Below are positions 27,621-36,235 of a stretch of DNA of 64,000 bases, in pieces. Positions within the stretch are counted from its first letter, which is position 1. Each line of letters opens with the position of its first letter. The translations under genes were made by a program, and so were the position numbers. This stretch comes from Gracilimonas sp040117685 (GTDB lineage: Bacteria > Bacteroidota > Rhodothermia > Balneolales > Balneolaceae), in assembly GCF_040117685.2 (NCBI RefSeq), contig NZ_JBEDYP020000007.1, positions 37,070-101,069 of the forward strand, read 5' to 3'. The notes beneath the pieces are model-generated. The model ran no database searches. It was not told where the DNA came from and was given only the letters and a program-made list of their open reading frames with translations.

Positions 27621-29210
27621 GTGATTATAAGCAGCAGTAACAGTCAGGTTGCCCCTATCAAACGCATCGCCGCCATCGACATTGGCACCAACTCTTTCCA
27701 CGCCATTATAGTTGATGTTTACTCCGACGGCAGCTTCCGAACGCTCGACAAACTCAAAGAAATGGTTCAGCTGGCCAAAGGCGGAATGGGCAAACGCCTT
27801 TCGGATGGAGCTTTCAAACGCGGGTTAACCGCTCTCCGAAACATCAAACGACTTGCTGACAGCTACGAGTGTGAAGAAATTCTGGCCTACGCAACCAGTG
27901 CCATTCGGGAAGCAGAAAACGGTGGGGAGTTCATTCAAAAAAGCATTGATGACATTGGTATTAAAATGAATGCCATTCCCGGCCGTGTTGAAGCCGAGCT
28001 GATTGGACTGGCGGTCCGACATGGAGTGAAGCTCACTGAAGAACCGGTATTGATGGCTGATGTAGGCGGCGGTAGCGTGGAGTTTCTTATCGGTAATGAG
28101 AATGAATTCTTTTATACCGCCAGCAAGAAAATCGGGGTTTCTCGAATGACGGAAATCTTCAAGCCTGCTGATCCCATCACCGAAGAAGACATTAAAAAGC
28201 TGGAAGCCCATTACGAAGAACAACTCCGGGATGTGGCCCAGGCATTTGCTCAGCACCGTACGGATACCATTATTGGATCTTCGGGTACCATGGAGAACAT
28301 TGCACAGATGATTGCCGCCCGCAAGGATAAGTCTATTGATGTTACGCTGAATGAGATGGAGTTTTCGGCTGAAGAGTTTAAAAAGTTCTATGATTGGTTT
28401 ATCACACTCACCAAAAAAGAACGGAAAAATGTAGCCGGACTTGATACCAAACGGGCAGGTTTTATCAATACCGGAGTGGTGTTGCTGGACTTTCTGATCC
28501 AAAAGTTTGGAATTAAAAACGTAAAGATCTCATCTCAGGCACTGCGTGAAGGGATTGTAATTCGTTACCTGAAAAAAGACATGATTGGGCTGCAGTGGTC
28601 GGGTGCTTTTGCTGATCCAAGGCGCAGAAGTGTGTTTGAATTGCTTAGAAAAACAAACTGGCACGAAGCGCATTCCCGCCATGTTGCCAATATGGCCCTT
28701 ACCATTTTTGATGCTCTGGAAGATGAACTTGAGCTGACTTTGAACGACCGTGAACTGCTGGAATATGCCAGCTACCTGCATGATATAGGGTATTATATTT
28801 CTCACTCCAAACACCACAAACACGCTCTATATATCATCCGCCATTCTGATTTGAAGGGTTTTAAGGAAGACGAGATCGAGATCATCGCTAATGTAGCTCG
28901 TTACCACCGGCGTTCAACCCCCAAAAAAAGGCACGGCGAATACTGGAAAATGCCACCGGCCATTCGAAAGCGAATACGAAAACTCTCAGGAATACTGAGG
29001 GTGGCTGACGGTTTGGATCGCAGTCACTACCAAAACGTTAAAGACCTGCAGGTTTTTTCAGATGAAAAACAGATTAAGCTGAATATTAGAACAGAGGGCG
29101 AGCCCTATCTGGAAATTTGGGGAGCTGAACGTAAATCTGATCTGCTAAAGGAAGTGACAGGCAAGAAAATTAACATTGAACGGGTGATTGAACCGGCTTA
29201 TATCGGTTAA
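27621..29210 (+). CDS. Ppx/GppA family phosphatase with C-terminal HD domain
   Basis: This exopolyphosphatase / guanosine pentaphosphatase family enzyme of 529 aa starts at GTG 27621. The ASKHA-fold phosphate loops are visible: AAIDIGTNSFHAIIVDV near residue 18, MADVGGGSVEFLIG near 145, and GSSGTMENIAQM near 220. The C-terminal half carries an HD domain (LEYASYLHDIGYYISHSKHH), as in the longer Ppx proteins. It degrades polyphosphate or converts pppGpp to ppGpp; sequence alone does not say which. Three hairpins follow the gene. Confidence 0.9.
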   Translation: MIISSSNSQVAPIKRIAAIDIGTNSFHAIIVDVYSDGSFRTLDKLKEMVQLAKGGMGKRLSDGAFKRGLTALRNIKRLADSYECEEILAYATSAIREAENGGEFIQKSIDDIGIKMNAIPGRVEAELIGLAVRHGVKLTEEPVLMADVGGGSVEFLIGNENEFFYTASKKIGVSRMTEIFKPADPITEEDIKKLEAHYEEQLRDVAQAFAQHRTDTIIGSSGTMENIAQMIAARKDKSIDVTLNEMEFSAEEFKKFYDWFITLTKKERKNVAGLDTKRAGFINTGVVLLDFLIQKFGIKNVKISSQALREGIVIRYLKKDMIGLQWSGAFADPRRRSVFELLRKTNWHEAHSRHVANMALTIFDALEDELELTLNDRELLEYASYLHDIGYYISHSKHHKHALYIIRHSDLKGFKEDEIEIIANVARYHRRSTPKKRHGEYWKMPPAIRKRIRKLSGILRVADGLDRSHYQNVKDLQVFSDEKQIKLNIRTEGEPYLEIWGAERKSDLLKEVTGKKINIERVIEPAYIG

Positions 29211-29217
29211 TAAAAAA

Positions 29218-29240
29218 GCTCCGACGCTGAACGTCGGAGC
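29218..29240. repeat. Hairpin after ppx
   Basis: GCTCCGACG (29218-29226) and CGTCGGAGC (29232-29240) with a 5-nt loop, 8 bp after the ppx stop and preceded by an A run. Read leftward the A run becomes a U tract, so it could terminate transcription coming from the M28 gene. Confidence 0.7.
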
Positions 29241-29261
29241 GATATCAAGTTTCTAATAAAG

Positions 29262-29296
29262 CGTAGGTCGGACAGGCTGTCCGATCTACGTTTTTT
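29262..29296 (+). terminator. Probable rho-independent terminator of ppx
   Basis: Arms 29262-29275 and 29277-29290 pair along 14 positions with one G-T wobble, and a run of six T follows (29291-29296). Second of three successive hairpins between the convergent ppx and M28 genes. Confidence 0.85.
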
Positions 29297-29317
29297 GAGA
29301 CATCCATCCCAAATGGG

Positions 29318-29347
29318 AAACAGCGCAAGCGGACGCTTGCGCTGTTT
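29318..29347. terminator. Third hairpin, perfect 14-bp arms
   Basis: AAACAGCGCAAGCG (29318-29331) and CGCTTGCGCTGTTT (29334-29347) form a perfect inverted repeat whose A/T ends give a U tract in both directions. Suits a bidirectional terminator. Confidence 0.75.
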
Positions 29348-29366
29348 TCTCAATAATTACTATGAC

Positions 29367-30740
29367 TTAATCACCGAAAGAACCGGCAGGCCCGGGAAAT
29401 ACAACAGGACTTTCAAAGCCGTCTTCTGATACACTGGCTACCCCGAAGTAATAATTGTCGATAACTACGTTCTCGAGGGTGTGCTCGGTTTTATCGGCCG
29501 GAACAAACACACTTTTCTGCCATTGGTTGGCATCTGTAAGCCGCCAGTAGATTTTATATCCGGCCAGCTGAGGGTTTTGCTCAGCATCCAAAGCCTTCCA
29601 CTTTAGTGTAGTGCTCGGACGTACGGCTCCGCCAATTTCTACCTCTGCCGGGGGACTTGGAGCCCAGCTCATCGCCGCCATAACCACGGCGTTCAAACCG
29701 GTTAGCTTGGCTGCAAAATCGAATTCTACTTCATCGAGCACATCACCATACTCAATACCGTCTTCGGTGCGTAAATCCTGATGCTGACGGTTGTAGTCTT
29801 CGTTGGTTTCCATGATACGAACCCCGGGAAAACCGGCTTCATTAAACGGACGGTGATGTCCACCACGGCCAAAACGATCGAGCCGGTAAATCATCATCAC
29901 ATCCAGGTTACGGATGTACAGGTCGGCCATTTTATCTACGTAACGAGCCAGGTTTCGCGATGGAGAATCTACTTCGCCACCGGTATATCGACGAATGGTG
30001 GCTTCCCGCTCTGTTTCTACTGCACGGGTCCCTTCTGAAAATACCCGGGCAGTGGTGTTGTCAATCACCTGATTGATGCCCTGTATATTCCCAATCATAT
30101 CATTATTCAAAACCCCTTTGATATCCCAGCCTTTTTCCCTGGCATGGGCTGCTAAAATCTGACCTCCAAACAAGCCCTGCTCTTCGCCAGACAATGCCGC
30201 ATACATGACAGACCCTTCAAACTCATAATTCGTCAAAATACGGGCCGACTCTAACACACCGGCTACTCCGGAAGCATTGTCGTTGGCACCGGGAGATTCG
30301 GATTCCCCATCCAGTGCATCAGATACGCGGGAATCGATATCACCGCTCATTACCACGAACCGGTTAGGATCGGCGGTTCCTCGCTGTATGGCAATTACAT
30401 TAACAACGTTGGTTGGTTCCGGTATGCGACTTGTTCCTTCAATTACATCACTGACATAAAAAACCTCGAGGCAACCTCCGCATTCTTCAGAAATACGTTC
30501 AAACTCAGCCTTAATCCAGCGTCGGGCAGCGCCAATGCCACGGGTATCTGAGGTTGTATCGGATAAGGTGTGTCGTGTCCCAAAACTGACAAGCTTGGAA
30601 ATATCGGCTTCAATTCGATCAGCAGAGGGAGCTGCACCGATTTCCCGGAGTACTTCCATTTCCGGTGTTTGGGCTTGGGCAAATCCCGCAAAAACAGAAA
30701 TAAAGAGAAGGGAAAGAGCAGTAGCTTTAAATGATTTCAT
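29367..30740 (-). CDS. Secreted M28 family metallopeptidase with C-terminal Fn3-like domain
   Basis: From ATG 30740 the 457-aa protein has a signal peptide (MKSFKATALSLLFISVFAGF). An M28 domain follows with zinc-site segments SPGANDNASGVAGVLES, SGEEQGLFGGQ, NNDMIGN and a late His in GRGGHHRPFNEAGFPG. At the first ligand position the usual His is replaced by Asp (MSGDIDSR instead of a GHxDS form). The last 90 residues look like a fibronectin type III module (STTLKWKALDAEQNPQLAGY). An ATG at 30767 would extend the leader and overlap the upstream gene, so it is not chosen. Likely an extracellular aminopeptidase, encoded just after a small membrane protein gene. Confidence 0.87.
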   Translation of the reverse strand: MKSFKATALSLLFISVFAGFAQAQTPEMEVLREIGAAPSADRIEADISKLVSFGTRHTLSDTTSDTRGIGAARRWIKAEFERISEECGGCLEVFYVSDVIEGTSRIPEPTNVVNVIAIQRGTADPNRFVVMSGDIDSRVSDALDGESESPGANDNASGVAGVLESARILTNYEFEGSVMYAALSGEEQGLFGGQILAAHAREKGWDIKGVLNNDMIGNIQGINQVIDNTTARVFSEGTRAVETEREATIRRYTGGEVDSPSRNLARYVDKMADLYIRNLDVMMIYRLDRFGRGGHHRPFNEAGFPGVRIMETNEDYNRQHQDLRTEDGIEYGDVLDEVEFDFAAKLTGLNAVVMAAMSWAPSPPAEVEIGGAVRPSTTLKWKALDAEQNPQLAGYKIYWRLTDANQWQKSVFVPADKTEHTLENVVIDNYYFGVASVSEDGFESPVVFPGPAGSFGD

Positions 30741-30744
30741 AAAT

Positions 30745-31212
30745 TTAGTTTTTGTTGAGGTTATCATGCGAACGCTTCAAATCGTCCGGTGTCTTATTAT
30801 CCTGGTTCAAATATTCTTTCAGGTTTTCCTGGAACTTAACCTGAGCTTTTAGTCCAGCCCGGTGTCCGAAAAAAGCCCCTGATCCACAGGCTATAATTAC
30901 TGTAAACATAAAAGTGAGCTTTGAATCTCCCAGTCCGGCATCATAAATCTGAACCCAAACCAAGGGGGCAATGGCAACCAGAAGTGCAAAAATGTAGGGA
31001 ACAGGATTCGGCCCTTGTAAACGCCTCATAAACCGACGGCCTGAGAGAAAAACCAAATTCAAATATACCAACCCAAAGCCTAAAAGCACAAGCAGGCCTA
31101 CATAGGAAGGGTTACTTATCATCCCTAAAAATTCAGAAGAAATGAGCGTGAAGGCAGCTGAAATCATTAAAATTCCGGAAGCGTAAAAAATAAACCGTGG
31201 TAAATTATCCAA
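30745..31212 (-). CDS. Hypothetical four-helix membrane protein
   Basis: The 155-aa protein has four predicted membrane helices (FIFYASGILMISAAFTLI; VGLLVLLGFGLVYLNLVFL; VPYIFALLVAIAPLVWVQI; LTFMFTVIIACGSGAFFGH) and a charged, Asn/Lys-rich cytoplasmic tail. I do not recognise the family. It ends 4 nt before the M28 peptidase start and is probably co-transcribed with it. Confidence 0.75.
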   Translation of the reverse strand: MDNLPRFIFYASGILMISAAFTLISSEFLGMISNPSYVGLLVLLGFGLVYLNLVFLSGRRFMRRLQGPNPVPYIFALLVAIAPLVWVQIYDAGLGDSKLTFMFTVIIACGSGAFFGHRAGLKAQVKFQENLKEYLNQDNKTPDDLKRSHDNLNKN

Positions 31213-31322
31213 AACGTTTTACAGGGGTTGAATTGGGGTTTTTTAGACAAGCTGAAATTCCTAAAAACGCACCCCAAATTCCAATGCTAACATATTTTTT
31301 AACGCCTGTCTCAGAGAAATAG

Positions 31323-32648
31323 CTATTTAGCGGTCAACCAATTCTCAGGATTGAGGTTTTCGTTGCCACGACGGACAAGGAAAAAGATAACTTCACCTAA
31401 TTCAGACTGACTGGTTCCTGACAAGCCCAGCTGCTGTCCGCGTTCAAGAATAGAACCCACTTCCACATCAATGCGGCTTAAATTTCCGTAGGCAGTGTAA
31501 TACGAACCGTGCTTTACAAACACCACATCACCATAACCGGGCAAGGGTTGAATGCGGAATACATACCCGTCAGATACAGCTTTTACAGGGGAGGCCGCAT
31601 CGGCTACAATATCAATACCCGGATGTTCGGTTACCGTACCATAAAGAGGGTTTCGAACACGGCCGAATTTTTTGGCAACCGTTTTACTGTTTACCGGCCA
31701 TGGAAGACCGCCTTTGGCCTGAGCAAAAGAATTTTCATACGTCAGCAGCACTTCATCGCTCACAAAGTTTTCGCGTACAATGGGACGGGAGTATTTTTCA
31801 ACTTCATCAGCTCGGCGGGCAGCATCTGCGATATTGCGGGCTTCCTCAAGGCGACGAATACGTTCATTTTCAGCTTCACGCAGTTCCTCCTCTTCAGAGA
31901 TCAGGTTGGTAAAGGTACTTTCCAGGTTTTCTTTTTCCTGCCGGGTTTTTCGAAGCTCCTCAAGCCAGGTGCTGCGCTCCTGCTTAATTTTCTCTACCGT
32001 TGCCTGCTGTTGTTGCCGCTGATCACCAAGTTCTTCCTTTTCCTCCCGGATCTCACTTATCACCTGCTGATTTTTTTTGTAACTGTCCTGTAAATCATCT
32101 TTTACCTGATCCAGCTCCTTCTTATTAATTTTGATCAGCTCAGCTTGCTTTGTCTTTTGCTCTTCGAACCGTTGCAGATAATTTGACCGAACCAACATTT
32201 GGTTAATGGACTCTGAAGTGAGCAGCAGTTCCAGGTTGCCGGCCCTGCCGTTTTTATAGGCGTACAGAATAATTTCCTTATAATTATCAATTAGCTGTTC
32301 CAGCTCCTGCTCTCGGAGTTCAATCTCTTTTTCGGTGAGCTGAATCTCAGCTTCAATCTGGCTCTGTTCTTCCTGCAGGCTGTTTATTTTGTCATCCTGT
32401 AGAGCAATGAGATTGTTCAAAGACTGAAACTGCTCAAATGACTTATCAAATCGTTCTTCAGCCTGACTAACCCGCTGCTGGTAATTCCTTATACGTGCTT
32501 CCAGTACATTAATTTCAGCACGTGTGTTTTCCTGGCGCTTAAGCAGCTCCTCTCTTTTCTCCTGATAGGTTTGAGCGAAAGACTCTGCCCCCATCAGTAA
32601 AGCCAAAATCAAAACTCCAATAATGCGGATGCCACTTTTCGCCTTCAT
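31323..32648 (-). CDS. EnvC-like murein hydrolase activator (degenerate LytM/M23)
   Basis: The 441-aa protein has a signal peptide (KSGIRIIGVLILALLMGAES), two long coiled coils (residues about 27-125 and 155-290), and a C-terminal LytM domain starting near residue 325. The LytM zinc site is broken: HPGIDI keeps His and Asp, but the canonical C-terminal HLHF is replaced by EVIFF and YGHL by YGNL. This matches EnvC, which does not cut peptidoglycan itself but activates cell-separation amidases. Its ATG overlaps the DUF4292 gene by 4 nt in the TPR-DUF4292-M23 operon. Confidence 0.88.
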   Translation of the reverse strand: MKAKSGIRIIGVLILALLMGAESFAQTYQEKREELLKRQENTRAEINVLEARIRNYQQRVSQAEERFDKSFEQFQSLNNLIALQDDKINSLQEEQSQIEAEIQLTEKEIELREQELEQLIDNYKEIILYAYKNGRAGNLELLLTSESINQMLVRSNYLQRFEEQKTKQAELIKINKKELDQVKDDLQDSYKKNQQVISEIREEKEELGDQRQQQQATVEKIKQERSTWLEELRKTRQEKENLESTFTNLISEEEELREAENERIRRLEEARNIADAARRADEVEKYSRPIVRENFVSDEVLLTYENSFAQAKGGLPWPVNSKTVAKKFGRVRNPLYGTVTEHPGIDIVADAASPVKAVSDGYVFRIQPLPGYGDVVFVKHGSYYTAYGNLSRIDVEVGSILERGQQLGLSGTSQSELGEVIFFLVRRGNENLNPENWLTAK

Positions 32649-33406
32649 ATTCTTTGAATTATGATGTCGTTTGGAATATCCATTTCCAGATTTAATTTAC
32701 CCGGATTAACCTCAAGGCTTCTTACCAAAAATACGACCCGGGAATCTCCGTCTGCGCTAAAGATCGTTATTTTTCTTGGTAAAGTGAATCCGTTCAGTTC
32801 ACCGTAACTTTCGTAAATAATGCGGGAGTAGGGAGCCAGTCCTCGCCGGCTTTGATCCACCTGCTGAACCCGGCCATTTTCCTTATTCACAAAAACCCGG
32901 GCTCCGTTTTTTAACCGCAGCTGATAGGAATTATTGCTTTCCCAGACAGACTGAACGTCTTCCGCATTCACCTTATAATTCAACAGGTCAAGAATATTGA
33001 TGGAAGCAAGCTCATTCAGGCTGGTCATCCGGCCATCGTAGATGGATATTTTCTGGGCGATTTTATCCAGTTTGTTATAAATCAGAATGGAATCACTATC
33101 CACCAGCATCTGCCCGCCTTCAATACCGATTCGGTTTTGGAAAGTGAGCAGACTCAACTCCCTGTTTGCCTGAAAATCGATGGTCACCCGGTCGCTGTTT
33201 CCGGGCTCACTCACCAATGCCCTGCCCTTACCTTTTAAGGACTTCAGCTCGGTTGAGTAATTCGGAATTTTAGAGACTATTTCCTTTTTGGGGATATCCA
33301 CACGGGTAAAATCCCCCTCGGTAACCAATCGGGTTGACGTACATGAACTAAGAATAAATCCAAGTCCCAATACGGTTAAAAGTGAAAGACGAGATCGAAA
33401 CTTCAC
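32645..33406 (-). CDS. DUF4292 lipoprotein
   Basis: The 253-aa lipoprotein has a lipobox (LGFILSSCTS, Cys22) and a beta-rich body (ELSLLTFQNRIGIEGGQMLV; GELNGFTLPRKITIFSADGD) of the LolA/LolB-like type seen in DUF4292 proteins. In Bacteroidota it regularly sits between a TPR protein and an EnvC-like M23 protein, as here. The function is not established; an envelope lipid or lipoprotein-handling role is plausible from the fold. Confidence 0.85.
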   Translation of the reverse strand: MKFRSRLSLLTVLGLGFILSSCTSTRLVTEGDFTRVDIPKKEIVSKIPNYSTELKSLKGKGRALVSEPGNSDRVTIDFQANRELSLLTFQNRIGIEGGQMLVDSDSILIYNKLDKIAQKISIYDGRMTSLNELASINILDLLNYKVNAEDVQSVWESNNSYQLRLKNGARVFVNKENGRVQQVDQSRRGLAPYSRIIYESYGELNGFTLPRKITIFSADGDSRVVFLVRSLEVNPGKLNLEMDIPNDIIIQRI

Positions 33407-33407
33407 G

Positions 33408-35099
33408 TTAATTTATTTTATCCTGCAAGTGTGTTCGGGTTGAATCTTTTTCCAGCGCTTGCTGCCACCAACTACGGGCCTCCTCCATGTTTCCGAGCTG
33501 TTCTTCCACATCGCCCATATGCTCGAGCACTTCTGCGCTGGCTGCTCCGGTTTTTATCGAAGCGTCAATGAATCTTTTTGCCCGATCGTAATCACCCAGC
33601 TTAAAATACACCCAGCCTACCGTATCCAGATAAGCAGCATTCTCGGGGGCTACCTCAATAGCTTTTAGTGCTAATTCTTTGGCTCGTTCCAGGCTTTCTC
33701 CCCGAACCGATAAATTATACGCGTAGTTATTCATCGCATTGTCGTTTTCAGGATCATAGCGCAGGGCCAGCTCATATGCTTCATCCGAGGCTTCATGCTT
33801 TTCGAGGTTTGCCCTCACATCACCCAGCGTACTGTACACAATCGATTTGAATGGGCGGCGAGCCGGGGCGCGGGTTGCATTCTGCAGCCATTCTTCTGCT
33901 TTTCGGTTCTGATCGGTAAGCATGTACGCACTCCCTACAAAAAACTGAATAAAGGCATCATCAGGCACCGACTCATCCGCTTTTTGGCCTACATCGATGG
34001 CCTCCTCATATCGCTCCTGACTCATTAGCAGCTGCAGCCGCTGCCTCCAGGCAATATCATCTTCTGGGAGCAACTCGTTTGCCCGCTCGAGATTCTCAAG
34101 GGCTTTTTCGGGTTGAGCCGTTTGAGCATAGAACTCCCCTGCAAGGGTGAAAGCCGGTCCGTAACCAGATTCACTTTCCGTGAGAGCATCTAACACGCGT
34201 TCGGTTTCAATTCTCAGTTGAATGTTTTGGGAATCCTGCTGAACCCTGGCATACAAAAACCGGGCAATGTTCATTTTATCCTCAGCCTCAATCAACGGAT
34301 CACCAATAAAATCCGTAAGCAGGGTGCCGGCACTGTCCCATTTCTGTTCGTCCAGGTAAATACCGGCCAGGTTTATGAGTGATTGCGGGTCCCGCGCATT
34401 TCGATTCAGAGCATCCGACAGTACATTCTTGGCTGAATCCCGCTCACCGTTTCTCACATAATATTCACCCAGCATATTCAGCATTTCCAAATTATCCGGG
34501 TCTATTTGTCGCACTTTTTCAAGCTGAGCCACGGCTGAGTCAGGTACAGCAAGCGCTTCGAAATTCCTGAACTTCATTAAAAGCACCTGAATATCGGGGC
34601 CTGTAAGCTTCAGGATTTCATCAAGCGTCTCATTCGACTTCAGGAACTCTCCATAATCATTATAGGTGTCGGCGAGCATATACAGGGCATCGAAATCATC
34701 GGGGTAAAAATTCAGCAAGGTGATCAGCTCATCCAGCGTAGCTTGATTTCGGCCGGCTGCACGGTAGATCTGGGCCAGTTTCAGCCGATACCATTTATTT
34801 TCAGGTTCTGCCTCAACGGCCTGCTTTCCGAACAGAGCAGCGTTAGGGAGATCGTCCAGCTGCAGATAGGTATCAGCCAGTGCGTAGTTTACACCCGAAG
34901 CTGCCTCCAGATTTCGGCGTGCTGCCAGAAATAATTCTCTGGCTTTTTCAAATTCTTCGTTCTCAAATGCTTCCATCCCCTGAATATAAGATGCCTTACC
35001 GGCCAGCTGAGCATCGGACTGAATCTGAGCCATCGCCGGGGCACATCCCAAAAAAAGGATCGAAAATAAAAAGGTCTGGAAAAATTTCATGGCATTCAT
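33408..35099 (-). CDS. Secreted TPR-repeat protein, first gene of the DUF4292/EnvC operon
   Basis: The 563-aa protein has a signal peptide (MKFFQTFLFSILFLGCAPAM, possibly a lipoprotein by Cys) followed by TPR repeats across nearly the whole length (ASYIQGMEAFENEEFEKARE; TLDEILKLTGPDIQVLLMKF; DNAMNNYAYNLSVRGESLER; AYLDTVGWVYFKLGDYDRAK). Two ATGs, at 35099 and 35090, are possible; the second gives the tighter signal peptide. One base separates its stop from the DUF4292 start. It probably scaffolds an outer-envelope assembly with its two neighbours. Confidence 0.85.
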   Translation of the reverse strand: MNAMKFFQTFLFSILFLGCAPAMAQIQSDAQLAGKASYIQGMEAFENEEFEKARELFLAARRNLEAASGVNYALADTYLQLDDLPNAALFGKQAVEAEPENKWYRLKLAQIYRAAGRNQATLDELITLLNFYPDDFDALYMLADTYNDYGEFLKSNETLDEILKLTGPDIQVLLMKFRNFEALAVPDSAVAQLEKVRQIDPDNLEMLNMLGEYYVRNGERDSAKNVLSDALNRNARDPQSLINLAGIYLDEQKWDSAGTLLTDFIGDPLIEAEDKMNIARFLYARVQQDSQNIQLRIETERVLDALTESESGYGPAFTLAGEFYAQTAQPEKALENLERANELLPEDDIAWRQRLQLLMSQERYEEAIDVGQKADESVPDDAFIQFFVGSAYMLTDQNRKAEEWLQNATRAPARRPFKSIVYSTLGDVRANLEKHEASDEAYELALRYDPENDNAMNNYAYNLSVRGESLERAKELALKAIEVAPENAAYLDTVGWVYFKLGDYDRAKRFIDASIKTGAASAEVLEHMGDVEEQLGNMEEARSWWQQALEKDSTRTHLQDKIN

Positions 35100-35155
35100 A
35101 ACAACGGTAAGTATAACAGGAAAGTGTGATTTATGCTCACCTGCTTCCTCAACAA

Positions 35156-35186
35156 AAAAGAGCCGGATGGGATGTCCGGCTCTTTT
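35156..35186. terminator. Hairpin with A/T ends, upstream of the TPR gene
   Basis: AAAAGAGCCGGA (35156-35167) and TCCGGCTCTTTT (35175-35186) form a perfect 12-bp stem with a 7-nt loop. It looks like a bidirectional intrinsic terminator, yet lies between divergent genes (TPR gene leftward, GNAT gene rightward), where no upstream gene needs one. It could be a leader attenuator or the end of an unrecognised short transcript. Confidence 0.75.
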
Positions 35187-35506
35187 GCTCTTTCAGCTTT
35201 GATGCTGCTTCTCTTTTCATGAATAGTGAAAGCAGAATGAAAGTTATGCGGGTTTTCGTTCCCAAATGTTAAAATCTATCTCAGGGGTTGTTTATAAGCT
35301 GACGCATTTGTTAAATTCAAGCCATGCAAATTTTCTGTGCACATAGGATCAATCTTACCACACTCCGGCGGAGCCTCCGACGGCGGTAACCACATTTTTA
35401 TAGTTGCTTCATAGCAACTCTCATCTTTTAGCCGCAAGATCCTGAACCAACTTCTTCCCTGACAGAAGTCTATTCATTTCCTAATTCACTCTATTTATTT
35501 ACCAAC
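35187..35506. promoter_or_regulatory. Long leader before the arginine gene cluster
   Basis: About 320 bp with no credible protein-coding frame. It should contain the promoter of the GNAT/arg cluster. A GC-rich element near 35360-35385 (CTCCGGCGGAG ... CCGACGGCGG) and a small hairpin GTTGCT-tcat-AGCAAC near 35404-35419 are visible. No known riboswitch or T-box was recognised. Confidence 0.4.
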
Positions 35507-36148
35507 ATGTCCGTAAAGATTCATATCGCTTCCGAGCCTCATACCGCTTATGCCAATGATATTTGTGCCATGATCGAATCTGCTGCCCGCCAGCGCGGCA
35601 CCGGTATCGCCAAGCGTAAACCGGAATACATCACCAAAAAAATCAGAAACGGAAATGCCGTAATTGCCCTTGATGGCGAAACGCTGGTCGGCTTCTGTTA
35701 TATCGAAATTTGGGAGGATAAAAAGTATGTGGCTAACTCCGGCCTTATTGTAAACCCGGATTACCGCGGGCAGGGAATCGCCAAGAAAATAAAGGCTAAA
35801 GCATTTGAACTGTCCCGAAAGAAATACCCTGATTCAAAATTATTCGGAATAACCACCAGCCTGCCGGTAATGAAGATAAACTCAGACCTCGGCTACAAGC
35901 CCGTAACTTTTTCTGAACTCACCCGCGACGAGACCTTCTGGAGCGGCTGCCAAAGCTGTCCCAACTATGATATCCTGACCCGAAATGAACGTAAGAATTG
36001 CCTGTGCACGGGAATGTTATTTGATCCAAAGCATCCTAACAATAAACCCAAAGAAGAACGCCAAAAGAATGTGGCCAAATATTATCGCTGGGTGCGTTTA
36101 AAGACTGCCCGGTTCCTAAAGTTCTTTAACCCTATAAACTTGTTTTAA
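35507..36148 (+). CDS. GNAT acetyltransferase with a four-cysteine motif, probably the ArgA-type acylglutamate synthase
   Basis: The 213-aa protein has the GNAT acetyl-CoA loop at residues 87-95 (RGQGIAKKI) and the glutamate/glyphosate-acetyltransferase-like start. C-terminal to the fold is a Cys cluster (Cys148, Cys151, Cys165, Cys167: C-x2-C-x13-C-x-C) that looks able to bind a metal. It stands at the head of the arginine genes, which otherwise lack an enzyme to acylate glutamate. I infer it does that step, with acetyl- or succinyl-CoA; this is not shown by sequence. Confidence 0.75.
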   Translation: MSVKIHIASEPHTAYANDICAMIESAARQRGTGIAKRKPEYITKKIRNGNAVIALDGETLVGFCYIEIWEDKKYVANSGLIVNPDYRGQGIAKKIKAKAFELSRKKYPDSKLFGITTSLPVMKINSDLGYKPVTFSELTRDETFWSGCQSCPNYDILTRNERKNCLCTGMLFDPKHPNNKPKEERQKNVAKYYRWVRLKTARFLKFFNPINLF

Positions 36149-36164
36149 TAACCATCTAAAAATC

Positions 36165-36184
36165 ATTCCTGCGAAGGCAAGAAT
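36165..36184. repeat. REP-like element before argG
   Basis: ATTCCTGC-gaa-GGCAaGAAT forms an imperfect hairpin followed by a second CCGG...CCGG pair. The wording resembles common short palindromic repeats in bacterial intergenic DNA. It is probably a decayed copy. Confidence 0.5.
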
Positions 36185-36235
36185 CCAGATCCCGGCTCAA
36201 GTCCGGCTGACCTTGAAAAGAATCTATATTGTATC

